Positions 17,577 to 27,263 of a stretch of 64,000 nucleotides of DNA are shown here, piece after piece. The stretch is from Natronobacillus azotifigens. GTDB lineage: Bacteria; Bacillota; Bacilli; Bacillales; Amphibacillaceae. The DNA lies in contig NZ_JAPRAT010000006.1 of the NCBI RefSeq assembly GCF_026805325.1, positions 1-64,000 of the forward strand, given 5' to 3'. The notes under the pieces were generated by a model. The model did no database searches, had not been told where the DNA came from, and worked only from the letters and a program-made list of their open reading frames with translations. Position 1 is the first letter of the stretch. Each line of letters starts with the position of its first letter. A program made the position numbers and the translations under genes.

Positions 17577-18263
17577 ATGTTAGACGCATTAAAAAAGCAA
17601 GTGCTTGAAGCGAACTTAGCCTTACCTAAGTATAATTTAGTAACGTTTACTTGGGGTAATGTAAGCGGTTTCGACAAAGAATCCGGACTTGTCGTGATTA
17701 AACCAAGCGGTGTACCTTATGACGAAATGACAGTCGACGATTTAGTTGTTGTAGATTTAGACGGAAATGTTGTAGAAGGAGATAAGAAACCATCTTCAGA
17801 CACGCCAACTCACTTAGTTTTATACAAGAACTTTTCGGGAATCGGTGGTGTTGTACATACACATTCTCCGTGGGCAACGAGTTGGGCACAGGCGGGCACA
17901 GCAATACCTGCTTTAGGAACAACACAAGCCGATTATTTTTATGGTGCAATCCCTTGTACACGTAAAATGACAGAAACAGAAATTAAAGGTGATTATGAAC
18001 GGGAAACGGGAAATGTTATTGTGGAGACCTTTAGAGATATCGATCCGCTTGCTGTTCCTAGTGTTTTGGTGCATAGTCACGCTCCGTTTAATTGGGGGAA
18101 AGACCCAGATGAAGCAGTTCACAATGCAGTTGTTGTAGAAGAAGTGGCCAAAATGGCTTTGCGTACGTATCAGATTAATCCGAATACGCAAGATATGCAA
18201 CAAACATTACTGGATAAACACTATCTACGTAAGCATGGAAAAGATGCTTACTATGGTCAATAG
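17577..18263 (+). CDS. araD: L-ribulose-5-phosphate 4-epimerase
   Basis: A 228-residue class II aldolase-type epimerase that makes D-xylulose 5-phosphate. Motifs: FTWGNVSG near residue 25, [10 protein letters not shown] (phosphate and substrate contact) near 43, and zinc-binding [13 protein letters not shown] near 95 with a later [13 protein letters not shown] at 17577 follows AAAGGTG; an in-frame TTG at 17550 lies ahead of that site. It is the first gene of the arabinose set, 143 bases before araA. Confidence 0.94.
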   Translation: MLDALKKQVLEANLALPKYNLVTFTWGNVSGFDKESGLVVIKPSGVPYDEMTVDDLVVVDLDGNVVEGDKKPSSDTPTHLVLYKNFSGIGGVVHTHSPWATSWAQAGTAIPALGTTQADYFYGAIPCTRKMTETEIKGDYERETGNVIVETFRDIDPLAVPSVLVHSHAPFNWGKDPDEAVHNAVVVEEVAKMALRTYQINPNTQDMQQTLLDKHYLRKHGKDAYYGQ

Positions 18264-18406
18264 AAAAATGCGTGCATTACTCTTGCTGTCTTAGTAGTGT
18301 AAGCCTATACAACAAAAAACGGGTATTAAAAAACAAAAGATAAATTTTTCAACAGATGCTAATGATAACAACTGTTGAACACTAAAAATTGTTTGGAGGA
18401 ATTGAT

Positions 18407-19894
18407 ATGTTAACAGTAAAACCTTATAAATTTTGGTTCATAACGGGTAGCCAGCCACTATATGGTGAGGAAACATTACGTGAAGTGGAAGAAAATTCTA
18501 AAAAGGTAGTAGATGGACTTAATAACACAGGTAACTTACCTTACCCAATTGAGTTTAAACAAGTAGTAACAACAGCAGAAAATATTTATCAACTAGCTTT
18601 AGATGCAAATGCTGCCGAAGATTGTGCAGGGGTAATCACGTGGATGCACACATTCTCCCCAGCAAAATCATGGATTGCCGGTTTAAAGGCATTGCAAACT
18701 CCATTACTACACTTGCATACCCAATATAATCGCGACATTCCTTGGGAAACGATTGACATGGATTTCATGAATACCAACCAAGCAGCTCATGGTGATCGTG
18801 AATATGGCTTTATTGGTACTCGTTTAAATCTTGGTAGAAAAGTTGTTGTAGGACACTGGGAGAATCCAGAAGTAGTAGTAAAAGTTGCTGGATGGATGAA
18901 AACAGCCGTCGCTGTCGTTGAAGGAACAAACATACGTGTCGCTCGCTTTGGCGATAATATGCGTAATGTGGCAGTAACAGACGGAGATAAAATTGAAGCA
19001 CAAATTAAATTTGGATGGACGGTTGACTATTATGGAATTGGGGATCTAGTTGAGGAAATAGACAAAATTACTGATGGTGCATTAGCAGAATTATATAAAG
19101 AATATGAAGAATTGTATGAATTGCCAGCTGAAGCAGCACAACCAGGACCGGTTCGTGACTCTATTTTATACCAAGGTAAAGTTGAACTCGGGTTAAAAGC
19201 ATTTTTAGCAAAAGGAAATTACAATGCATTTACAACGAACTTTGAAGACTTACATGGTATGAAACAATTGCCAGGATTAGCGGTGCAACGTTTAATGGCA
19301 GAAGGCTATGGTTTTGCTGGTGAAGGTGACTGGAGAACTGCTGCGTTAACACGTTTAATGAAAATTATTTCAGACAATAAAAACACTTCATTCATGGAAG
19401 ACTATACGTACCACTTAGAGCCGGGTAATGAAATGATCTTAGGATCACACATGCTAGAGATATGCCCAACAATTTCTGCAACGAAACCGAAGATTGTTGT
19501 AAATCCACTCGGAATAGGTGGCAAAGACGATCCAGCCCGACTTGTATTTGATGGAAAAGGCGGAGACGCTGTAAATGCATCACTGATCGAACTTGGTGGA
19601 CGTTACCGTTTAGTTGTTAACGAAGTGAAAGCTGAGCAACCTAAAATAGAAACACCTAAATTACCAGTTGCGAAAGTGTTGTGGAAGCCAGAACCTTCCT
19701 TAAGTGAAGCAACAGAAGCCTGGATTTATGCTGGTGGAGCACATCATACCGTATTCTCTTTTGATGTAACGACAGAACAACTATGTGATTTTGCAGAGTT
19801 GACAGACATCGAATGTGTTGTCATTGATCGTGATACAAAGCTACGTCCATTTAAAAATGAACTAAGATGGAATGAAGCTTCTTATCGAAGATAA
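18407..19894 (+). CDS. araA: L-arabinose isomerase
   Basis: A 495-residue isomerase converting L-arabinose to L-ribulose. It begins with the family start KPYKFWFITGSQPLYGEE, and contains the Mn-binding region around Glu and His residues (AEGYGFAGEGDWRTAAL near 305 and LGSHMLEICPT near 347). Length is typical. ATG at 18407 follows GGAGGAATTGAT. No araB follows: the next gene is araR. Ribulokinase must be encoded elsewhere for the pathway to work. Confidence 0.96.
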   Translation: MLTVKPYKFWFITGSQPLYGEETLREVEENSKKVVDGLNNTGNLPYPIEFKQVVTTAENIYQLALDANAAEDCAGVITWMHTFSPAKSWIAGLKALQTPLLHLHTQYNRDIPWETIDMDFMNTNQAAHGDREYGFIGTRLNLGRKVVVGHWENPEVVVKVAGWMKTAVAVVEGTNIRVARFGDNMRNVAVTDGDKIEAQIKFGWTVDYYGIGDLVEEIDKITDGALAELYKEYEELYELPAEAAQPGPVRDSILYQGKVELGLKAFLAKGNYNAFTTNFEDLHGMKQLPGLAVQRLMAEGYGFAGEGDWRTAALTRLMKIISDNKNTSFMEDYTYHLEPGNEMILGSHMLEICPTISATKPKIVVNPLGIGGKDDPARLVFDGKGGDAVNASLIELGGRYRLVVNEVKAEQPKIETPKLPVAKVLWKPEPSLSEATEAWIYAGGAHHTVFSFDVTTEQLCDFAELTDIECVVIDRDTKLRPFKNELRWNEASYRR

Positions 19895-19906
19895 GAGTAA
19901 ATGAAA

Positions 19907-19935
19907 AGCAGGGATTCATACAGTGAGTCTCTGCT
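19907..19935 (+). terminator. Hairpin after araA
   Basis: A 12-bp stem AGCAGGGATTCA/TGAGTCTCTGCT with two wobble pairs and a five-base loop. The following tail is only moderately T-rich, so termination may be partial. Confidence 0.5.
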
Positions 19936-20080
19936 ACCTTTCTATAATGGAATACTATAGTTATTTTTCACCAATTTTTGAGCGGAAACACAAAAAAATA
20001 GCGAAATGAAACGAAAAAAATGTTATGATATAGCTAATAGATGAATTTCAATAAGTTAATTCGATTTATGAGGTGTAGTT

Positions 20081-21205
20081 ATGCAGACAAAATACAATAT
20101 TGTGAAGCAAGCAATAAAGTCAAAAATTTTAGATGGGACTTTTCAGCCACACCAAAAAATCAGTTCGGAAAGTGAATTGATGAAGCAATTCAATGTTAGC
20201 AGGCATACAGTTCGTTTAGCTATTGGAGAATTGGTGAATCAAGGTTGGCTGTATCGAGAACAAGGAGCAGGAACTTTCTGTGCAGATCGCTCAAAAGAAG
20301 AAAATGTGCAAACGATGAAAGATCAAAAAAGTATTGCGATTATAACGACTTATATTTCAGACTATATTTTCCCTTCGATCATAAGAGGGGCTGAATCCTA
20401 TTTAAGTCAACTTGGTTATCATGTTAGTTTATTTAGTACGAATAATGATCATGATAATGAACGGCGTTTTTTGGAGAAAATATTAACACAACACTTTGAC
20501 GGAGTCATTGTAGAACCTACCAAAAGTGCTATTGCAAACCCTAACATTAATTATTATTTGAATTTAGAGCGCCAAAATATTCCTTATATTATGATTAATG
20601 CATATTATGATGAACTAGAACCACTAAGCATCACGTTAGATGATGAAGCTGGTGGTCACTTACAAGCAAAGCACTTAATTGATTTAGGGCATAAAAACAT
20701 TGTTGGATTCTTTAAAAATGACGATATTCAAGGTACGAAGCGGATGAAAGGTTATTTGAAAGCGCACAGAAAACATCATCTGCCCATTAATCCAAATAAT
20801 ATCGTTACCTATAAAACAGAGGAGAAATATTTCAAGCCTGCAGAAGAGTTAGAAAAATTGTTGGAATTACCAGAGTCTGAACGGCCTACTGCAGTTATTT
20901 GTTATAATGATGAATTAGCCATCGCTTTATTAGATGTCCTGCGCAACAAAAATCTTAGCATTCCTGATGATATTTCCATTATTGGATTTGATAATTCATT
21001 CTTAACGGAAGTTTCTGAAGTAAAGTTAACAAGTGTGCAGCACCCTCAAAGTAAAATGGGAGAAACGGCAGCAAAAGTTATTTTGGATATAGTAAAAGAA
21101 TCGAATGGCAACCCTAAGAAAGTGAAGGAAACGGTTGATTCCATTGCTTTTACACCGGAATTGGTTGTTCGTAATTCTACTGCTAAGTTAAATCACACTA
21201 AATAA
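20081..21205 (+). CDS. araR: AraR, arabinose repressor (GntR-type HTH with LacI-type sensor domain)
   Basis: A 374-residue chimeric repressor. Residues 1-70 are a GntR winged helix (KISSESELMKQFNVSRHTVR), residues about 85-365 a periplasmic-binding-protein-like sugar sensor of the LacI/GalR type (GVIVEPTKSA, GFKN..., SIIGFDNSFLTEV). This combination is diagnostic of AraR, which releases ATTTGTACGTACAAAT-like operators when it binds L-arabinose. It lies in the same direction between araA and the GH43 gene and likely has its own promoter (TATGAT near 20024). Operator-like sites are seen upstream of araD, araN and abfA. Confidence 0.92.
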   Translation: MQTKYNIVKQAIKSKILDGTFQPHQKISSESELMKQFNVSRHTVRLAIGELVNQGWLYREQGAGTFCADRSKEENVQTMKDQKSIAIITTYISDYIFPSIIRGAESYLSQLGYHVSLFSTNNDHDNERRFLEKILTQHFDGVIVEPTKSAIANPNINYYLNLERQNIPYIMINAYYDELEPLSITLDDEAGGHLQAKHLIDLGHKNIVGFFKNDDIQGTKRMKGYLKAHRKHHLPINPNNIVTYKTEEKYFKPAEELEKLLELPESERPTAVICYNDELAIALLDVLRNKNLSIPDDISIIGFDNSFLTEVSEVKLTSVQHPQSKMGETAAKVILDIVKESNGNPKKVKETVDSIAFTPELVVRNSTAKLNHTK

Positions 21206-21208
21206 TCA

Positions 21209-21252
21209 ATAACCGTAATTTTACCTTTTGGAATGATTACGGTTATTTCGTT
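21209..21252 (+). terminator. Terminator after araR
   Basis: Stem AATAACCGTAAT/ATTACGGTTATT with a loop of about 16 bases, then a T-rich tail. Confidence 0.75.
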
Positions 21253-21279
21253 TGAAAAAATAGTTAAATAATAACAATG

Positions 21280-21295
21280 ATGTAAGCGTTTTCTT
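21280..21295 (+). promoter_or_regulatory. Putative CcpA site (cre) before the GH43 gene
   Basis: ATGTAAGCGTTTTCTT matches the cre consensus WTGNNARCGNWWWCAW with one mismatch. It lies 115 bases before the GTG start, suggesting carbon catabolite repression. Confidence 0.6.
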
Positions 21296-21410
21296 CGTTG
21301 TTACCTTAATAGAACATAAAGTTAAGTGATAACGGAGTATAGATCGTAGTATCATCGTAAAATTGTGAACTTGTTGATATGTAAATATATTTTTAGGAGG
21401 AGACAAAAAA

Positions 21411-22712
21411 GTGATAGATAAAAATAATATACCAAAAGATAATTTGTTCGACGAGACAATACTAAGAGACGAAAATAAGTGGGGGACTTATGGTGCTCAC
21501 GATCCTGCTATCTATAAAGATGGGGAATGGTATTATGTGTTTTCAACAGATACAGGCGGAAAAGATAACTTTATGGCAGGTGTCCAGATTCGCAGATCAA
21601 AAGATTTAATCAATTGGGATTGGGTCGGACGAGCTTTTGAGAGGGGGGTTCCAGACGAAGCTTATGCGTGGACAGGTGCAAAAGGTTTATGGGCACCTGA
21701 AGTAGTGAAATATGCTGATGTTTATTATATGTACTATGCAGCAAGTCAATTTGGTAAAACACAATCTTTTATTGGTGTTGCAACCAGTAGTAGAATAGAG
21801 GGGCCTTATGAAGATCAAGGTTTGGTATTCAAATCAAAACAAGGAGAAGAAGGTCCAAATGCAATTGACCCCAATATTACATTTGATCGAAACGGTGAAC
21901 CGTGGATGGTCTATGGTTCGTTCTTTGGAGGACTTTACGTAAATAAAATTAATCCCAGCACAGGGAAATTTGTTGAATATGGTAGAGGGGAATTGATCGC
22001 AAGAAGAAGTACAACGGTTGATCGTGCCATCGAAGGCCCATATATTGTTTATAACCCAGACTTAGATTACTATTATCTGTTCGTTTCTTATGATTCTCTG
22101 TTTGCTGATTACAATATTAGAGTTGCTAGATCAAAAAATATCTCTGGACCATTTGTTGATTTTAATGGTTTAGAAATGACTGACATTGAATCTCCTCAAC
22201 ATGATGTCGGGATGAAAATACTAGGTGGTTATCATTTTGATGGGGATGATGGTTGGGTAGCACCTGGACATAATTCTGTCTTGAAAGACGGAGATGATTA
22301 TTATGTGTGCCACCATATTCGAGCAGCCAAGGATAAGCATTGGAATTATCTTCACATCAGAAAAATTTTATGGACAGATGACGGTTGGCCATTAGTTTCT
22401 CCACAACGATATGCTGGAGAAACAGAGCGAAGTGTGAAAATTGTTGAATTAATGGGGCAGTGGGAGTTTATCGATATTGAAAAGAACAATGACAAGCAAG
22501 ATATTCCTTATAAGGTAATTGTCACAGAACCGGAAGATCGGCCACATTTTATTCAGAAACCAAATGAGAATTCTTACAAACTATTCATTGATGATAAAGT
22601 GATTGACGGAAAAGTCATCGAGAGTTGGGACTGGGAAAACTGGAGAAAGACGATTGTATTTGCAGGATATGATGGAAAAGGTCGCGTTACTTTAGGTAAA
22701 AAAATAGAATGA
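21411..22712 (+). CDS. GH43 arabinanase/arabinosidase, predicted intracellular
   Basis: A 433-residue five-bladed beta-propeller glycosidase of family 43. The three catalytic acids are visible: HDPAIYKDG (Asp base) near residue 28, IDPNITFDRNGEPWMVYGSF (pKa-modulating Asp) near 151, and EGPYIVYNPD (Glu acid) near 206. The propeller occupies about residues 20-330, followed by a small beta domain. There is no signal peptide, so it probably attacks arabino-oligosaccharides after uptake. Start is GTG behind AGGAGGAGA. An endo-1,5-arabinanase activity is the best guess, but an exo-acting enzyme is possible. Confidence 0.85.
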   Translation: MIDKNNIPKDNLFDETILRDENKWGTYGAHDPAIYKDGEWYYVFSTDTGGKDNFMAGVQIRRSKDLINWDWVGRAFERGVPDEAYAWTGAKGLWAPEVVKYADVYYMYYAASQFGKTQSFIGVATSSRIEGPYEDQGLVFKSKQGEEGPNAIDPNITFDRNGEPWMVYGSFFGGLYVNKINPSTGKFVEYGRGELIARRSTTVDRAIEGPYIVYNPDLDYYYLFVSYDSLFADYNIRVARSKNISGPFVDFNGLEMTDIESPQHDVGMKILGGYHFDGDDGWVAPGHNSVLKDGDDYYVCHHIRAAKDKHWNYLHIRKILWTDDGWPLVSPQRYAGETERSVKIVELMGQWEFIDIEKNNDKQDIPYKVIVTEPEDRPHFIQKPNENSYKLFIDDKVIDGKVIESWDWENWRKTIVFAGYDGKGRVTLGKKIE

Positions 22713-22747
22713 TAAATCATATGTCCCGAGTTAAAACGGGAAAATAT

Positions 22748-22790
22748 AAAAAAACGATAATTCTTCCAAAGGAAGGATTGTCGTTTTTTT
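22748..22790 (+). terminator. Terminator after GH43 gene
   Basis: Stem AACGATAATTCTTCC/GGAAGGATTGTCGTT with an AAA loop and flanking A and T runs. Confidence 0.88.
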
Positions 22791-22834
22791 ACTCTTATAG
22801 GAGAATGTAAGTTTTTTGTTGATATGCCAATGGT

Positions 22835-22895
22835 TAAATAGATCCAAAAGACTTTCTAGTATAACAATAGGGACTGATGGTTGCTTTCCAACAAG
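22835..22895 (+). repeat. Family B repeat, 5' fragment
   Basis: The first 60 bases of family B (TAAATAGAT..., TTTCTAGTATAAC, GGGACTGATGGTTGCTTTCC, then CAACAAG) end abruptly before the hairpin can close. The remainder to 23130 contains short open stretches but no recognisable gene. Confidence 0.75.
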
Positions 22896-23137
22896 ATACT
22901 GACTTTATTAATGATCGAAAGGAAAGTCAATTTGTTCGGTCACAATTCGTAATCAACTTAGCGAAGCTCGTGTTGAAGAACAAAAAAATATGATTGTTGA
23001 GCGAGGAGAGAAAGAGTGTTGTAATAATAAGCGTTAAACTAGAAACACGTACGCTCAAGAGCAAGGATAAACTTGTCCGAAAAAAAACGTTATTTAATAT
23101 AACATTTAAGATATTTTAATGACTCAAGTGGTTATAT

Positions 23138-23192
23138 TTGATCTTACGTATATCATAAGATATAATGTAAACGTAAACATATACGTATGATT
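23138..23192 (+). promoter_or_regulatory. araNPQ promoter with cre and AraR-like sites
   Basis: Promoter TTGATC (23138) - 17 bases - TATAAT (23161). A perfect cre, ATGTAAACGTAAACAT, lies at 23165-23180, overlapping the transcription start region. ACGT-centred palindromic sequences lie in the spacer (CTTACGTATATC) and just downstream (ATATACGTATGAT), weak matches to AraR boxes. The arrangement predicts CcpA repression and arabinose control of the transporter. The leader to araN is about 170 bases. Confidence 0.7.
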
Positions 23193-23348
23193 TAATTTCC
23201 CATAAATGTATAAAGAAGGTCCCTGATTAATGTTTTACAACGAGATTCTCTAAAGACATTAAATAAAGCGCTTACTTATTATATTTGTTAGGGAGAAAAT
23301 CATGAAACTTTTGTTTGCAAAATCAATTAATAAAGTGGGGGAGAAAAC

Positions 23349-24629
23349 ATGAAGAAGAAATCAATTGCATTTTTAGCTTCAGCCTTAGTTACATTAGTTC
23401 TATTAGCAGGTTGCGGTGGCGATGAGAACACGATTCAGTTTTGGACACCATTAACTGGTGAAGACGGTGCTTATATGGATCAACTAGTTAGTGACTATAA
23501 TGACACAGATCCTGAGTTTCCGGTAAATCACGTTATTACGTCTGATTTATACACACAAATTTACACAGTCTTACAATCGGGAAGCGGAATTCCAGATCTT
23601 ACTTTGATTCACGCTGATCGGGTTCCTAGTTTTGCCAACAATGAATTATTAGTCCCAATGGATAATATTTTATCGCAACAACCTGAATTAAATGAAGATA
23701 ATTTTCTGGAAGAAGCATGGACAGCAGGTATCATAGATGGAACGCAATATACAGTTCCATTAGATATTCACGGAAGTGCGATGTATTATAATATTGATTT
23801 AATGGAAGAGTATGGTGTTACCCATTGGTTAGACGATGATATTGTAACAATTGATGAAATGCTTGAGTTAGAAGGGCAACTAGAAGAAGGGCAGTATGTC
23901 GTAAATGATGCCTTGCTTAGTTGGGTTGCTTTAGGGCAACTTCAGAATTTTGGAGGCGATGTTGAAGGTCCAGATGGAGAGCCTACAATAAACACGCCAG
24001 AAATGCGACAAGTTATTGATTCCTTACGCCAAATTAATGAAGCTGGATTAATGACCCCATTCGGAGAAGATGGTTATCTCATGTTCCAATCAGGGAACGT
24101 ACTTTTCTCAACAGATGGTACATGGAGTAGACTAGCACATGCTCAAGTAGAATCATTAAATTTTGGGATAACAAATGTTTATTCTCATAGTGCTGATATA
24201 TTCCACAATCGTTCTTCTGCACACTTATTCTCGATGTTAAGAAATGAAGACAGAACACCTGAAAAAGAAGAAGGAATAGGAGAATTTTTAGAATATATTC
24301 GTGAACATTCCATTGAATGGGCAGAAGCTGGTCAAATTGTAGCATCACGAGAAGTGATCGAGGATCCTGATTATGATCAGTTCATGCAATCATTCTATAC
24401 AAAAGATGAAAGACAAGAAGAATCGCTTCACATTTATACTTATGAACACTACCCATATGTAGTGGATGCAATGGATAGCTTTATTGCTGATATTGTACAT
24501 GGAGAAATGGGTATCGAAGAAGGATTAGAAGAAATGCAGCGATTTGTTGAAGACCGAGTTGATCAAGGTAATCAAGAACTTGAAGATGCTGCAGATGCTG
24601 TAGAAGACTTTGCTGATGATGTAGATTAA
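23349..24629 (+). CDS. araN: Arabino-oligosaccharide-binding lipoprotein
   Basis: A 426-residue ABC solute-binding lipoprotein. The lipobox is LLAGC with Cys22, after a KKK-hydrophobic signal peptide. The mature part is a family 1 sugar-binding protein (FWTPLTGEDGAYMDQLV, later MFQSGNVLFSTDGTWS) and is very acidic, ending in an Asp/Glu-rich tail (DAADAVEDFADDVD). Operon position with two permeases and arabinofuranosidases supports the AraN assignment. ATG behind GGGGGAG. Confidence 0.88.
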   Translation: MKKKSIAFLASALVTLVLLAGCGGDENTIQFWTPLTGEDGAYMDQLVSDYNDTDPEFPVNHVITSDLYTQIYTVLQSGSGIPDLTLIHADRVPSFANNELLVPMDNILSQQPELNEDNFLEEAWTAGIIDGTQYTVPLDIHGSAMYYNIDLMEEYGVTHWLDDDIVTIDEMLELEGQLEEGQYVVNDALLSWVALGQLQNFGGDVEGPDGEPTINTPEMRQVIDSLRQINEAGLMTPFGEDGYLMFQSGNVLFSTDGTWSRLAHAQVESLNFGITNVYSHSADIFHNRSSAHLFSMLRNEDRTPEKEEGIGEFLEYIREHSIEWAEAGQIVASREVIEDPDYDQFMQSFYTKDERQEESLHIYTYEHYPYVVDAMDSFIADIVHGEMGIEEGLEEMQRFVEDRVDQGNQELEDAADAVEDFADDVD

Positions 24630-24639
24630 TCTACGTGCT

Positions 24640-24687
24640 AAAGTAATGCGCCGAGAAATTTACTTTGGCGCATTACTTTTATTTTTA
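24640..24687 (+). terminator. Intercistronic hairpin between araN and araP
   Basis: Perfect 13-bp stem AAAGTAATGCGCC/GGCGCATTACTTT followed by TATTTTT. It is terminator-shaped but inside the operon, so it may let most transcripts end after the binding protein gene or protect its mRNA 3' end. Confidence 0.75.
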
Positions 24688-24705
24688 AAAGAAGGAGGAA
24701 TCTTT

Positions 24706-25581
24706 ATGAACAAAAAAAAATATTCACAATGGTTTTTTGTAGGACCACACATCATTCTTTTTATTGCGTTCATCTTAATCCCTTCAATTTACGGAATATA
24801 CGCATCGTTTACTAATTGGAATTTAATGACCGCACCTAATTTTGTGGGATTAGAAAATTATCGCACGATTCTCTTTAATCAAGACTCATCGTTCCATCGA
24901 GAGTTTTTTAACGGAATGAAAAACACGTTAATATTTGTAGGTGTGAGTGTACCTTTAATGGTTGTTATTCCGTTATTAATAGCAACTTCAATTGAACACA
25001 AAAAAGTGAAATACAAAAACTTTTTTCAATCGATTGTTTATATTCCTGGTTTAATTTCGATATCAGCAGCAGCACTGATTTGGTCCCTAATATTCAATAG
25101 TCAGTTAGGGGTTATGAATAATTTATTTGGATTTGATACAGTGTGGACAGCTACCCAGCCTTATGCTTGGATGACGATCTTTATCATGACAGTCTGGGGT
25201 GGAATCGGTGGAAATATGATTATTTATCGTGCTTCTATCAGTAGTGTATCTCAAGATTTATATGAGTCCGCAGAAATTGATGGTGCGGGTGCAATTCGAA
25301 AATTTATTAGTATAACATTACCTTCGATTAAGTTTCCGTTAATTTATACAGTTGTTATGACGACAGCAGGGTCATTTAATGTTTTTGGTCAACCACTAAT
25401 GATGACTGGTGGAGGGCCAAGAGAAAGCACTTCTGTACTAATGATGTATATACGAGACTTAGCATTTGGATCTGGTCAGTCAATTGCGGGTATGGCGTCA
25501 GCTATGGCGGTATTACTTGGAATGGTGCTGCTTGTGATTTCTGCCTGTCAGTACTATATCATGAATAGAAACTCAGCTTAA
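24706..25581 (+). CDS. araP: Arabino-oligosaccharide ABC permease
   Basis: A 291-residue six-helix permease of the MalF/UgpA type. The cytoplasmic EAA loop is visible as LYESAEIDGAGAIRKFISIT near residue 185. ATG at 24706 follows GAAGGAGG; an in-frame ATG at 24646 lies within the upstream hairpin and is rejected. No ATPase gene is present in the window, so a shared MsmX-type ATPase is inferred. Confidence 0.9.
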   Translation: MNKKKYSQWFFVGPHIILFIAFILIPSIYGIYASFTNWNLMTAPNFVGLENYRTILFNQDSSFHREFFNGMKNTLIFVGVSVPLMVVIPLLIATSIEHKKVKYKNFFQSIVYIPGLISISAAALIWSLIFNSQLGVMNNLFGFDTVWTATQPYAWMTIFIMTVWGGIGGNMIIYRASISSVSQDLYESAEIDGAGAIRKFISITLPSIKFPLIYTVVMTTAGSFNVFGQPLMMTGGGPRESTSVLMMYIRDLAFGSGQSIAGMASAMAVLLGMVLLVISACQYYIMNRNSA

Positions 25582-25641
25582 ATAAATTTTATAAATGTAT
25601 CTATGCGAAGTCAGTAATGATAAGGAAAGGTGGGAGTTTCT

Positions 25642-26487
25642 TTGAAAAAAAAGATTGATGTATCAAAATACTTTGCTTACTTATTTTTAATTACAGTATG
25701 TCTGATTTGGGTTATTCCATTGATATTTGGTATTAGTACTTCATTTCGATCACAAGCAGAAGTGGTGAATGAAGGGTTTAGACTTTTGCCAGTGAATTGG
25801 ATTGTCGATAATTATGTTACCATATTAGAAAATACATCCTCTGCTCCAATTCTTCGTTGGATTGGAAACTCGTTGTTTATTTCGATTACCCACACTCTGT
25901 TAGTGGTTGTTGTCATTTCTGTAACAGGATATGGTTATGCACGAATGAAGTTTAAAGGCAGAGATGTACTGTTCTTCACTTTATTAGGTATTTCTTTCTT
26001 CCCTAATGTTGTTAATATTATTCCAATGTACCGAATTATGGATTTATTCGGTTGGGTAAATACTCCTTGGGCAATGATTGTACCTGGTTTAGCAGGTATG
26101 GGGAACATCTTCCTTGTAAGGCAGTTTATGAAAGGGCTACCAATGGAATTGGATGAATCAGCCCGGGTGGATGGAGCTGGAGATTTTACGATTTATTTCA
26201 GAATTATTCTTCCGTTAATTAAGCCTGTATTGATTGTTGCCGGTCTATTCTCGTTTATTGGTTCCTGGAACGATTTCCTATGGCCGGTAATTGTCTTTAC
26301 CGATGTACAAAGAATGCCGGTAACAGCAGGTTTGCTGCTCTTACAAGATATTTATGGAAATTATCAAATGGTGGGTAGATTGATGGGGTCAGCAATCTTA
26401 GCAATCATTCCGACTCTATTACTCTTCTTGTTTGCACAGAAACACTTTGTATCTGCGATAAACTTAAATGCAGGGCTTAAGGGTTAA
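25642..26487 (+). CDS. araQ: Arabino-oligosaccharide ABC permease
   Basis: A 281-residue MalG-type permease with six helices and the EAA loop MELDESARVDGAGDFTIYFR near residue 175. TTG at 25642 is preferred since GTG at 25630 overlaps the ribosome site GGTGGGAG. It partners AraP in the membrane. A short membrane protein gene follows 54 bases later. Confidence 0.9.
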   Translation: MKKKIDVSKYFAYLFLITVCLIWVIPLIFGISTSFRSQAEVVNEGFRLLPVNWIVDNYVTILENTSSAPILRWIGNSLFISITHTLLVVVVISVTGYGYARMKFKGRDVLFFTLLGISFFPNVVNIIPMYRIMDLFGWVNTPWAMIVPGLAGMGNIFLVRQFMKGLPMELDESARVDGAGDFTIYFRIILPLIKPVLIVAGLFSFIGSWNDFLWPVIVFTDVQRMPVTAGLLLLQDIYGNYQMVGRLMGSAILAIIPTLLLFLFAQKHFVSAINLNAGLKG

Positions 26488-26541
26488 AAGAATTGAAGGA
26501 TATGGACATAATAATATTTTTAGAAATAGAGGTGATAGGAA

Positions 26542-26961
26542 TTGAAGAGAGGATTAGAAAGAAAATTAGTGATGATGGGTGCCACATGGAATTTATTCAC
26601 AGCACTAGTAACGTTATTTGGTTACTACGGTTGGTTTCATGATGAAGGAATAAAAGCGCTCCAAGGTGCTAATCAAGAACTTCTTGTTACGGGAACCTCT
26701 ATGATGGAAAATATCTCAAGTGTAATTTTAACTTTTGGGTTATTTATGTTCGTGATGGCAATAATGAATTTCCTTGTTGGTGTCCATCTGAAGGATAATC
26801 AAATTCAAAAAAAGATTACCGTATGGCTCTGTATTTGGATGGTTATTCAACTATTATCAATGGATATCATCGGATTTCTACTCTATATGTTAGCATTTGT
26901 GTTTTATTTATCAAAAAACAAAGCAATACGACTTTCAGAAAAACAAGTGAAAGCCGTATAA
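26542..26961 (+). CDS. Four-helix membrane protein of unknown function in the arabinose operon
   Basis: A 139-residue protein with four predicted membrane segments at about residues 10-32, 57-82, 90-108 and 108-126, and a basic C terminus. I do not recognise the family. It starts with TTG behind GAGGTGATAG. It lies directly after araQ and before a strong terminator, so it is probably made with the transporter. A role in uptake or membrane adaptation is possible but unsupported. Confidence 0.65.
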   Translation: MKRGLERKLVMMGATWNLFTALVTLFGYYGWFHDEGIKALQGANQELLVTGTSMMENISSVILTFGLFMFVMAIMNFLVGVHLKDNQIQKKITVWLCIWMVIQLLSMDIIGFLLYMLAFVFYLSKNKAIRLSEKQVKAV

Positions 26962-26982
26962 GTAATGAATGTTTGTAATTTA

Positions 26983-27021
26983 GAAACTCTTATATTTCTT
27001 TTAGAATATAAGAGTTTCTTT
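26983..27021 (+). terminator. Terminator of the araNPQ transcript
   Basis: Perfect 14-bp stem GAAACTCTTATATT / AATATAAGAGTTTC, followed by TTTTAT that merges with family A copy 4. Confidence 0.88.
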
Positions 27022-27199
27022 TATCCCGGAGCAACCGTCCGTAAGACTCCCACTTCAAAACAACGAGAATATCAAGTGGTTTAAGTGGGAGTAACGGACG
27101 CTAGCACCCCGAATGGTTCAAAGGCCTTTAGGTCATCCTTTAGGGCTAACAATCAGTGGGGAATAACTAAAACTCCCACTGATTGAAGTTTCACTTTAT
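27020..27199 (+). repeat. Dispersed multi-hairpin repeat, family A, copy 4
   Basis: Full-length, near-consensus copy. First hairpin arms ACTCCCACTTCAAAACAAC and TGGTTTAAGTGGGAGT; central AAAGGCCTTTAGGTCATCC; 3' stem AATCAGTGGG/CCCACTGATT. TTTAT is present at both ends. Confidence 0.92.
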
Positions 27200-27263
27200 T
27201 GGAAAATACAAATCTAGCATAAAATGAAATTTAAAAAGTTAAACCTAATCCTTAGTTTTTGCA

